Shown: in pieces, positions 1 to 6,790 of the stretch
Position numbering within the stretch: the first letter of the stretch is position 1
Layout: each line of letters opens with the position of its first letter
Source of the DNA: an uncultured Selenomonadaceae bacterium
Lineage (GTDB): Bacteria; Bacillota; Negativicutes; Selenomonadales; Selenomonadaceae
NCBI GenBank assembly: GCA_905235425.1
Contig: CAJOKY010000126.1
Location: forward strand, 1 to 8,201
Reading direction: 5' to 3'
Length of the DNA stretch: 8,201 bases
Made by a program: the position numbers and the translations under genes
Notes under the pieces: generated by a model
What the model was told of the DNA's origin: nothing
The model's input: only the letters and a program-made list of their open reading frames with translations
Databases searched by the model: none

Positions 1-2127
1 ACATTGGCGTTAATGTCGGTCGGTATGCTTACAAATTATAACCGCGCAGAAGCAAGCGACGTTACAGTAAATGAAGATTCTTACACAATGAATGAAACGA
101 CGTCCGAGCATACAGGCGATTATAGCATAATCTACGGCGGCAATATGAACAGCGCCGAAGATATTACGCGCAACTTTAATTTGGGACCTTCAAACAGAAA
201 TAATATTACGGTGAACGGCGGCAACATTACCGGCGGCGTACTCGGCGGCTTTGTATATTTTCCGTACGATTTCAGCGGCAGTGTCGGCGATGTTTACGGC
301 AACAAAGTAATTATAAACGGCGGCACTGTGTCATATGTTTCCGGCGGCGAAGTTGCTTATTACTATTCCGGCAACGGTACAAATTTTGACTTTGCGCAAC
401 CGAATTTTTACGGCGGCAATGTCTACAAAAATGCGGTTGACATTTACGGCGGCAGGATAACAAACGGCATTATAGGCGGCTCGGCTCTTACTGCAAGTGC
501 TTATGAAAATTTCGTAAACATTCATGGCGGCACGGTATCAGGTGAAATTGTCGGCGGTGAGGTACGTTATGCGATAGACGGTTCTGCAATTCATGACAAC
601 GCCATAAATATTTCCGGCGGTACGGTGACAGGTAACGTCATAGCCGCGAAAATCGACAATACCGTTGCCAATATTCCCGTCACAAATAATTCCATAAATA
701 TTTATGGTTCACCGAATTTAAGCGGCGCAAATTTAATCGGTGTCAGCGGCAGTAATTACACCCCTGCCAATAACTCGCTTAACATTTACACTTATGGCAT
801 TACCGCGCAGAATATTTCAAATTTCGACAAGATAAATTTTTTTGACGTGCAAAATGCCTCAAGAATTTTGACGCTTACCGGCGGAGTTACGAATTTGGGA
901 CTTGACAAAATCGGTATATCAATGCATGGCGATTCGCCGCTTACTACCGGCGATAAAATCAGCGTCATTTACAATTCAAACGGCCTGGATGTATCGTCGA
1001 CAAATTATAACGGCTTATCGGCAAGTGCGGACGTTGTAGGCGGTACTTCTTATGACGGCGGCACAATCACGCGCGGCAGTACGGCGGTTTACGGTATGAA
1101 TCTTGCAACTTCTGCTGACGGCACAGAGCTTACGGCTACGGTTGGTGAACTTATCGGCGATACCGGCAACCCCATTCCCGAATCTGCGCGGGAATTTGCG
1201 TACCTGCCTATAGATGTCCCCGATCCCTTTACCGATATGATGATTGAACAAATTGCTGAAGAAGGTGCAGAATCTTCAAGCGCGGAGGATACATTGGACG
1301 TTCATCAGGCAAGCGGCTTTAATATTTTTATAAATGCAGGCGGCGGACGAATCAAAACTAAAACCGGTACCGGCACTTGGACGACTACTAAGCGCGGCAA
1401 TTTCGATTTCGGCTTGGCGCGTTCACTTGACAGCAAAGCGGGGACTTGGTTCATTGCGCCAATATTTGAATACGCTCACGGCAGTTATGATAGTCAGTTG
1501 CCAAACGGTATTCGCGGCAACGGTATGACGAAGTACACTGCCGGCGGTTTTATTGCGCGCAGATTAAATCACAACGGCTTTTACTACGAGGCAAGTTTAC
1601 GCGGCGGTCGCGCAGAAAGTGAATTTGCATCAAACGATTTTCTTATTGCAGGTGAAAAATCTCGTGTAACCTACGATATGTCTACGCCGGTATTTGCCGG
1701 TCATATACGCTTAGGTGTTGCAAAAAAATTCAATGCCAATAATGTTTTGGATATTTACGGCATTTATTCATATGCGCATCAAGGATCTATGGATTCGGAT
1801 TTATCAAGCGGCGAACACGTAGATTTCAGCTCCGTACACGCGCAGAAGATGAGAATAGGTTATCGCTTTACGACGCGTACAAGCGCCATTAGCCGCGTTT
1901 ACACGGGGCTTGCGTGGCAGTACGAATCCACTTCCGGCGCTACGGCTACTGCTCTTGACTACAATAAACATTCAGATGGCTCAAAGGGTTCAAGCGGTAT
2001 GTTGGAGTTGGGCTGGCAGATTAAACCGAATATGAATAATCCCTGGCTGCTTGACATTAACGCTACAGGCTGGATTGGATATAATCGCGGCTTTAACGCC
2101 ATGATGAGAATGCAACGCTCGATTTAA
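1..2127 (+). CDS. Autotransporter (type Va secretion) with beta-helix passenger; 5' end probably cut by window edge
   Basis: An outer-membrane protein that carries its own passenger to the cell surface. The frame is open from base 1; a TTG at 4 could start it, but the first residues (ALMSVGMLTNYNRAEA) look like the end of a Sec signal peptide with cleavage after AEA, so the true start is probably upstream. Numbering from the TTG: residues 64-265 carry about seven loose copies of a motif of type N-x-(V/I)-x-I-x-GG-x-(V/I)-x-G-x-(I/V)-x-GG (for example at 66, 100, 143, 169, 199, 229, 257), as expected for a right-handed beta-helix. Residues 266-400 are a less repetitive passenger stem, 405-433 an acidic, probably helical linker, and 437-707 alternate aromatic and small residues at about the usual length of an autotransporter beta-barrel. 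The protein ends MMRMQRSI, lacking the usual terminal Phe. No protease or lipase catalytic motif is evident, so adhesin or structural surface protein is the best guess. It lies in an operon with the next gene. Confidence 0.85.
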   Translation, partial: TLALMSVGMLTNYNRAEASDVTVNEDSYTMNETTSEHTGDYSIIYGGNMNSAEDITRNFNLGPSNRNNITVNGGNITGGVLGGFVYFPYDFSGSVGDVYGNKVIINGGTVSYVSGGEVAYYYSGNGTNFDFAQPNFYGGNVYKNAVDIYGGRITNGIIGGSALTASAYENFVNIHGGTVSGEIVGGEVRYAIDGSAIHDNAINISGGTVTGNVIAAKIDNTVANIPVTNNSINIYGSPNLSGANLIGVSGSNYTPANNSLNIYTYGITAQNISNFDKINFFDVQNASRILTLTGGVTNLGLDKIGISMHGDSPLTTGDKISVIYNSNGLDVSSTNYNGLSASADVVGGTSYDGGTITRGSTAVYGMNLATSADGTELTATVGELIGDTGNPIPESAREFAYLPIDVPDPFTDMMIEQIAEEGAESSSAEDTLDVHQASGFNIFINAGGGRIKTKTGTGTWTTTKRGNFDFGLARSLDSKAGTWFIAPIFEYAHGSYDSQLPNGIRGNGMTKYTAGGFIARRLNHNGFYYEASLRGGRAESEFASNDFLIAGEKSRVTYDMSTPVFAGHIRLGVAKKFNANNVLDIYGIYSYAHQGSMDSDLSSGEHVDFSSVHAQKMRIGYRFTTRTSAISRVYTGLAWQYESTSGATATALDYNKHSDGSKGSSGMLELGWQIKPNMNNPWLLDINATGWIGYNRGFNAMMRMQRSI

Positions 2128-2140
2128 GGAGGTGCGGTCG
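2126..2140 (+). promoter_or_regulatory. Strong Shine-Dalgarno site overlapping the upstream stop codon
   Basis: AAGGAGGT at 2126-2133 is close to a perfect anti-16S match and sits 7 nt before the GTG at 2140. It shares its first two bases with the TAA stop (2125-2127) of the autotransporter gene. This decides the GTG start of the downstream gene and suggests translational coupling of the two. Confidence 0.85.
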
Positions 2141-4290
2141 TGAAAGAATTTATTTTTGATATTCAGCGTTTCGCTGATTGGGCAACGATTATCTCAAGTG
2201 ACGGTACAACAACCGTAGACGAAAGTGTTTCCGTTGTCAACGGTACAGAAAATGCGGAAACAATTCAATCAGATCCTATAGACAGCACCTTTCGTGCAGT
2301 TTACGCTAACGGTGGAAATGATACCGTCAGCATTTATGGCAGTTCCTACGGCGTTGAGTTTTCTACTCTTACGGTTGACGGCGGCGCAGGCGACGATTCG
2401 ATTAATCTTTATGGTGGCGTCGATGCTCTTCACCCTTCAACTGTTTCAATAGGCGGCGGCATTGGCGACGATACCATAGACATTTACGGTAGCAATGAAG
2501 GTATTCACGGCGGAATTTCGGAAGCTGTAGAAAATAAAACTACTGCAACTGTTGACGGCGGCGAAGGTGACGACAAAATAATTATTCGCGCCGATAATGA
2601 TAAAGGCATTGATATTTCTAAGGTTACGATAACCGGCGGCTTTGGTAACGATTTAATTTCAATTTCCGGCGGTAATTACGGTATAGGGGGCTGGGAAGGT
2701 TCAGGCGGCTCGACTGTTTCTGTTGACGGCGGCGAAGGCGCGGATACAATTTCTGTAAGCTCCATTGATAGCTTGAGTGGCGTCTCAATAGTTGCAGGTA
2801 GCGGCGACGTTATCAGCGTCGGTTCAGGCGGCGCTAATTATATTTTCGACAGCACTGACGCAGTTACGATTAACGGCGCGACTTTTACTTCCAATGCCGC
2901 TAATACTTCGGCAAGTATTGAAAGCTCAGCTGATTTAACGTCAATTAAAAGTGCGTGGAGCGGTACTGTTGCACTTTCAGAAAATAATTCTCTTGCCGAT
3001 ATTGACGACAGTATTGTCAGCGCGGCAGGAAATTATCAAGTTGTCGACGGCAGATTTTCAGGCGAAGTTGAACAGATAACCGTTTCAAGCGGCAAAGATT
3101 ATGACATTGTTTTTATAATTGACGTAAGCGGCAGTATGGATGAACATATTGCAGGAGTTAAAGACAATGTCAAAAATTTTGCAAATTCATTAAAAAATAG
3201 CGGCGTCGGCAATGTTCGTTTCGGTTTAATTTATTACGAAAAAGATGCCTTCACACAAACTTTTTCAAATGATAATTATCTTACTTCTGATATCGACGAA
3301 TTTAATACGGCGGTAGAAAATCTTTCAACTTACGGCGACACTGAATACGGTTTGAATGCGGTTGAATCGGCAATGTCTATCGTTTCAGACGAGGACGATA
3401 CCACGAAAAGATTTATCGTTGTAACTAACGAAGATTGCGACGATAAGTTAATTAAAAATGCAACTGACATTAATAATACTTTAAAATCACGCGGAATTGT
3501 TATGGACGTTGTAGGTTCAGAAGGTTATGATTACGGCTACATAGAAGGTTATGGATATTTATCAGACTATTGCCGAAGTGAATGGGAGCCTCTTGCCAAT
3601 GCTACCGGCGGAAAATTTTATCTTTTAGGCGAAGGTTTCCCGTCAATCTTTGGCGAAATTGTTACTGATATGGTGAACATTGTTGATCTTAATCTTGTGC
3701 CGGAAAATCAGACAGGATATTTTGTAGCCACTCAAAATTCCGATACATACACGACGCCGATTTTTCAAACAGACGGCACGTCGGGCAATGATACAACGGT
3801 CGGCGCTGTCAACTCAATTAATATTTACGTTGCCGATACCGATACAGACCGCCAACAGACGATTATCATAACAGGCGGCTGGAATGCTACCGCTACGAAA
3901 AATGATGACAAGTTGCTTATTACCGGCGCAAGTGCTACGGTTACCGGCGGCGACGGCGCGGATGTATTTTCTTTAGGTACTGATACGCGCACCGTTGCAC
4001 TTATGGATTTAAATATTGACGAAGATAAACTTTCTTTTGGAAATTACATTACGCCCGGTACAATGAGTCAAACGATTGAAGATAATCACCTTGTACTGAC
4101 TGCTGATAATCTGCGCGTCGATTTGCCGGGTATGTCTGAAATGACAGAAGAATTTTTAGATTACAGCGTGGGCAACGCCGGAAGTTCCTCAACTATTCGC
4201 GAATTGCTTTACGGCACTACGGTTTCTGCTGACAGCTTTATATCATTTTCACATTGGACATTTGGTTTTGACTCTTCGACAGGATTTTAG
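2140..4290 (+). CDS. RTX-like repeat and von Willebrand A domain surface/secreted protein with FIFDIQRFA N-terminus
   Basis: A 716-residue acidic protein, probably exported, that likely binds calcium and a ligand. It starts with GTG behind a strong ribosome binding site. There is no Sec signal peptide; instead the N-terminus is MKEFIFDIQRFADW. Residues 57-208 contain six RTX-like blocks of type GGxGxDxIxI at about 57, 79, 104, 138, 164 and 195. Residues 321-515 form a vWA domain: DVSGS at 328-332 gives the first MIDAS loop, T401 in GDT is the likely second element, and VVTNEDCDD (427-435) sits where the third (usually TDG) is expected, with Asn in place of Asp and acidic residues beside it. 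A seventh RTX-like block (GGDGADVFSLG) lies at 603-613. The C-terminus is rich in Ser and aromatics and ends STGF, which would suit a type I secretion signal, but no ABC exporter is visible. The route of export is unproven. Only two cysteines (433, 478) are present. The gene follows the autotransporter by 12 nt and converges with the decarboxylase gene. Confidence 0.85.
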   Translation: MKEFIFDIQRFADWATIISSDGTTTVDESVSVVNGTENAETIQSDPIDSTFRAVYANGGNDTVSIYGSSYGVEFSTLTVDGGAGDDSINLYGGVDALHPSTVSIGGGIGDDTIDIYGSNEGIHGGISEAVENKTTATVDGGEGDDKIIIRADNDKGIDISKVTITGGFGNDLISISGGNYGIGGWEGSGGSTVSVDGGEGADTISVSSIDSLSGVSIVAGSGDVISVGSGGANYIFDSTDAVTINGATFTSNAANTSASIESSADLTSIKSAWSGTVALSENNSLADIDDSIVSAAGNYQVVDGRFSGEVEQITVSSGKDYDIVFIIDVSGSMDEHIAGVKDNVKNFANSLKNSGVGNVRFGLIYYEKDAFTQTFSNDNYLTSDIDEFNTAVENLSTYGDTEYGLNAVESAMSIVSDEDDTTKRFIVVTNEDCDDKLIKNATDINNTLKSRGIVMDVVGSEGYDYGYIEGYGYLSDYCRSEWEPLANATGGKFYLLGEGFPSIFGEIVTDMVNIVDLNLVPENQTGYFVATQNSDTYTTPIFQTDGTSGNDTTVGAVNSINIYVADTDTDRQQTIIITGGWNATATKNDDKLLITGASATVTGGDGADVFSLGTDTRTVALMDLNIDEDKLSFGNYITPGTMSQTIEDNHLVLTADNLRVDLPGMSEMTEEFLDYSVGNAGSSSTIRELLYGTTVSADSFISFSHWTFGFDSSTGF

Positions 4291-4325
4291 CTTATGATAT
4301 TAAGTAGAATCATTCAGTTTGACAT

Positions 4326-5786
4326 TTAGGCAGACATAACCTGCAAATTACGAATCGACATATCTTCAGGACCGGTAATTTGACAGCCTTTTCTTTTTGC
4401 ATAACGAATATAATTTAAAATTTCTTTCGTAACTCTTTCGCCTGGCGCAAGAATCGGTATGCCTGGCGGATAACACATCAAAAATTCTGCCGCAGTCTCT
4501 CCCGCACAATTTTCAAGTGGAAGAGATTTTTTATTTGAATAAAACGCTTCTTTCGGCGTGGCGTCTACAATCGGCTCAATATATTCAGTTTTCAAAAGGC
4601 GCGAAGGGTCTTTGCGATAAATTCGTTTAATGTCGGCAAGTGCTGAAATAAGCCGCTCAATATCTTTTTTTCTGTCGCCGATTGAAACATAAGCAAGCGC
4701 ATTTGCAATATCGCCGAACTCAAGCTGAATATCGTATTCATCGCGCAAAATGTCATAAACTTCAATACCGGCAAGACCGACCGCGCGCGTGAAAATTGAA
4801 AGTTTTGTCGTATCAAAATCAAAAACAGAATCGCCGTTGACAAGTTCGCGCCCATACGCATACCAACCGCCTAAAAAATTTATTTCGTCGCGCGCATACT
4901 CAACTAAATCAATCACGCCGTCAAAAATTTTTTCGCCGTTAAGCGCTAAATTTCTGCGCGAAATATCCAAACTAGCCATAAGCAGGTACGAGCCGCTTGT
5001 AGATTGCGTAAGATTTATAATTTGGTGAACGTAGCCTTTATTAATATTTTTTCCGGTTAAAAGCAGTGAAGATTGAGTGAGCGAGCCGCCGGATTTATGC
5101 ATTGACACAGCCGCCATATCAGCGCCGACACTCATTGCAGATTTCGGCAAGCGCGAACTGAAATAAAATTGCGTACCGTGAGCCTCATCTGCCAAAAGTT
5201 TCATACCGTTTTCGTGCGCCAACTTCGTCAACGCCTCAATGTCTGAACAAATGCCGTAATACGTGGGATTGTTGACGAGTAACGCCTTTGCATCGGGATT
5301 TTTTTTTATTGCCGCCGCAACGTCCGAAACTTTCATACCGAGTGAAATTCCTAAACGTTCATCAACCTGCGGATTGACGTAAATCGGCGACGCGCCGCAA
5401 AGTATTAGCGCATTTATCGCACTGCGATGAACATTTCGCGGCAAAATAATTTTTTCATTAGGCTTAACCGTCGAAAGTATCATTGCTTGCACTGAAGAAG
5501 TCGTGCCGCCTACCATAAAAAAAGAATTTTCTGCGCCAAATGCCTGCGCCGCCAAAATTTCAGCGTCACGAATCACTGAAACGGGGTGGCATAAATTATC
5601 CAGCGGCTTCATTGAGTTTACGTCCACATCTAAACAATTTTGTCCCAAAAATTCCGCCAGTTCATGGTTTCCGCGTCCGCGTTTATGACCCGGTACGTCG
5701 AAAGGTACAAGCCGCGTTGCTTTCATTTTTTCCAACGCTTCAAAAAGTGGCGCTCTGTCCTGCGTCAATCCAATTACATTTTCCAT
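4326..5786 (-). CDS. speA: PLP-dependent Orn/Lys/Arg decarboxylase, short Bacillus-type (arginine decarboxylase-like)
   Basis: A cytosolic fold-type I PLP enzyme that decarboxylates a basic amino acid (arginine to agmatine in Bacillus SpeA) and so feeds polyamine synthesis. At 486 residues it matches the short Firmicute form rather than the 700-plus residue E. coli form. Visible motifs: VPGHKRGRG at 31-39, the PLP-phosphate loop GGTTSS at 93-98, NNPTYYG at 172-178, D200 in DEAHG for the pyridine nitrogen, and K231 in SMHKSGGSLTQSS as the Schiff-base lysine. The C-terminal portion holds YPPGIPILAPGE (459-470), typical of this family. Substrate cannot be settled from sequence: family members act on arginine, lysine or ornithine, so the symbol is provisional. 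The ATG at 5786 has only a weak purine stretch (GAGATGAG) upstream. It lies 81 nt downstream of tRNA-Ala on the same strand, with an intrinsic terminator between. No convincing terminator is seen in the 35-nt gap before the convergent gene. Confidence 0.9.
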   Translation of the reverse strand: MENVIGLTQDRAPLFEALEKMKATRLVPFDVPGHKRGRGNHELAEFLGQNCLDVDVNSMKPLDNLCHPVSVIRDAEILAAQAFGAENSFFMVGGTTSSVQAMILSTVKPNEKIILPRNVHRSAINALILCGASPIYVNPQVDERLGISLGMKVSDVAAAIKKNPDAKALLVNNPTYYGICSDIEALTKLAHENGMKLLADEAHGTQFYFSSRLPKSAMSVGADMAAVSMHKSGGSLTQSSLLLTGKNINKGYVHQIINLTQSTSGSYLLMASLDISRRNLALNGEKIFDGVIDLVEYARDEINFLGGWYAYGRELVNGDSVFDFDTTKLSIFTRAVGLAGIEVYDILRDEYDIQLEFGDIANALAYVSIGDRKKDIERLISALADIKRIYRKDPSRLLKTEYIEPIVDATPKEAFYSNKKSLPLENCAGETAAEFLMCYPPGIPILAPGERVTKEILNYIRYAKRKGCQITGPEDMSIRNLQVMSA

Positions 5787-5808
5787 TTACTCATCTCGCA
5801 ATCTTTAC

Positions 5809-5836
5809 AAAAAAAAATTCGGCGAAAACCGAATTT
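5809..5836 (-). terminator. Rho-independent terminator downstream of tRNA-Ala
   Basis: On the - strand an 8-bp perfect stem, AAATTCGG paired with CCGAATTT (5829-5836 with 5815-5822), closes a 6-nt loop TTTTCG and runs straight into nine T residues (5817-5809, partly shared with the stem). It lies 31 nt beyond the 3' end of the tRNA and 23 nt before the decarboxylase ATG. It should end the tRNA transcript; readthrough into the decarboxylase gene is possible. Confidence 0.85.
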
Positions 5837-5864
5837 ATTAATCTATTTCAAAAAATAATTTCAA
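5835..5864 (-). promoter_or_regulatory. Possible promoter for the decarboxylase gene
   Basis: On the - strand TTGAAA (5864-5859) and TAATAA (5840-5835) are 18 nt apart, between the tRNA and the terminator hairpin. Transcription would start near 5828, inside the hairpin, so the message would escape the terminator. The region is very AT-rich, so chance matches are likely. Confidence 0.3.
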
Positions 5865-5867
5865 ATT

Positions 5868-5943
5868 TGGTGGAGACGAAGGGGCTCGAACCCTCGACCT
5901 CTTGACTGCCAGTCAAACGCTCTCCCAGCTGAGCTACGTCCCC
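5868..5943 (-). tRNA. tRNA-Ala (anticodon GGC)
   Basis: The 76-nt - strand sequence folds as a standard cloverleaf: acceptor GGGGACG with CGTCTCC, D-stem GCTC/GAGC, anticodon stem TTTGA/TCAAG around loop CTGGCAG, T-stem GAGGG/CCCTT around TTCGAGC, and an encoded CCA end. The anticodon GGC reads GCC/GCU alanine codons. The acceptor holds G3:U70, the known alanine identity pair, and discriminator A, which confirms the assignment. It has its own promoter upstream and terminator downstream. Confidence 0.97.
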
Positions 5944-5962
5944 GTGTTTCAAGACGTTGCTT

Positions 5963-5991
5963 ATATTAAAATATTTGCGGCAAATTGTCAA
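5963..5991 (-). promoter_or_regulatory. Consensus sigma-70/sigma-A promoter for tRNA-Ala
   Basis: On the - strand a perfect -35 TTGACA (5991-5986) is separated by exactly 17 nt from TAATAT (5968-5963), a good -10. The expected start near 5956 is about a dozen bases before the tRNA 5' end at 5943, as is usual for strong stable-RNA promoters. Confidence 0.85.
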
Positions 5992-6002
5992 GGGGTTTTT
6001 TA

Positions 6003-6110
6003 GGGAACAGGGATTAGGGAGCAGGGAACAGTCTAACACCTAAAAGCTAAAAGCTAACGGCTAAAAGCTAAAAGCTAATCAGGGAACAGGGATTAGGGAG
6101 CAGGGAACAG
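6003..6110. repeat. Nested heptamer tandem repeats (A-B-A layout) filling the intergenic region
   Basis: Three consecutive arrays with a 7-nt period. Array A1 (6003-6030) is GGGAACA, GGGATTA, GGGAGCA, GGGAACA. Array B (6033-6078) is CTAACAC, CTAAAAG, CTAAAAG, CTAACGG, CTAAAAG, CTAAAAG, CTAA. Array A2 (6082-6109) repeats the four A1 units exactly; the identical block including flanking bases is 6002-6031 and 6081-6110. These arrays occupy most of the 172-nt gene-free stretch 5944-6115; the rest of that gap is the tRNA promoter. There are no unique spacers, so it is not a CRISPR array. Confidence 0.9.
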
Positions 6111-6115
6111 ATTTT

Positions 6116-6790
6116 TTACCGGCTATCATCCGAAATTTTTCGCTGTCCCAACATTGTAGTTAAATTATCGCGGTTAAATCGATATTGCGGCGAAGAAAAA
6201 TCTTGTCCCGCGTCATAATGATTCGACGGCGCATTTAAAATTCCGCAAACTGTATCAAAAATCATATCGTTTGTAAAATATTTTTCCCTGTGCTGATTAA
6301 GCGTCGCAACCTGCGCGGGGAAATTTTTTTCATATTCCGGCGAAAGATATACAAACATAGGCACGCGTACCATATCAAAACTGAAAACGTCGGGATTGTG
6401 CGAAATTTGCAAGTCCTCACCGTGATCCGAAAAATAAATCATAGCCTGCAAATTTAAATTTTTCTCCGCATAATCAAAAATCTTCGACAAAATAAAATCC
6501 GTGTACAAAATTGTATTGGCATAAGCAGGCGCGGCAAGCATCATACCCGTGCCGTCCGCCGTCGTCCACTTTTTAAAACTGCGCGGATATCGGCTGTTAT
6601 AGTAAATGTGACTGCCCATTAAATGCAACACGATAAAATTATTTTCCGCGCCGTCCACAGTTTCCAAAAATTTCAGTAAAGATTCGTCGTACTTGTGCGA
6701 AAAATCGTAAGCGTCGTCCGTCCACTCGGAAACGTCGGCAGTTTTTGCAACAAGCGTAACCGCGCTGTCGTATTCGGATTGCTGAACCAA
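6116..6790 (-). CDS. 3' fragment of the split transferase: catalytic domain second half
   Basis: Open frame of 224 codons from a TTG at 6790, with no ribosome binding site, so probably not translated independently. It carries TLVAKTADVSEW (12-23), LHLMGSHIYYNSRYP (55-69), YTDFILSKIFD (96-106), the metal-binding YFSDHGED (119-126) and VPMFVYLSPEY (143-153), all typical of phosphoethanolamine transferases. It lacks the membrane region and the GES metal/nucleophile motif, which are in the other frame. Confidence 0.7.
   Translation of the reverse strand: MVQQSEYDSAVTLVAKTADVSEWTDDAYDFSHKYDESLLKFLETVDGAENNFIVLHLMGSHIYYNSRYPRSFKKWTTADGTGMMLAAPAYANTILYTDFILSKIFDYAEKNLNLQAMIYFSDHGEDLQISHNPDVFSFDMVRVPMFVYLSPEYEKNFPAQVATLNQHREKYFTNDMIFDTVCGILNAPSNHYDAGQDFSSPQYRFNRDNLTTMLGQRKISDDSR

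Noticed and set aside
2140..4290. Classic RTX haemolysin toxin with a type I secretion operon
   Set aside because: The GGxGxD blocks are few and imperfect, there is no acyltransferase, ABC exporter or membrane fusion gene nearby, and a vWA domain dominates the protein.
4291..4325. Bidirectional terminator between the convergent genes
   Set aside because: No stem with a flanking T or A run could be found in these 35 nt.
5540..5905. 121-codon + strand frame ending VETKGLEPSTS
   Set aside because: The ending is the well-known false translation across the opposite strand of a tRNA, and the rest is the antisense of the decarboxylase gene.
5848..6039. 63-codon - strand frame containing GDVAQLGERLTGSQEVEGSSPF
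   Set aside because: This is a tRNA gene read as protein; it overlaps the whole tRNA-Ala and its promoter.
6003..6110. CRISPR-like repetitive block
   Set aside because: Units are 7 nt and directly adjacent; there are no unique spacers of 25-40 nt.
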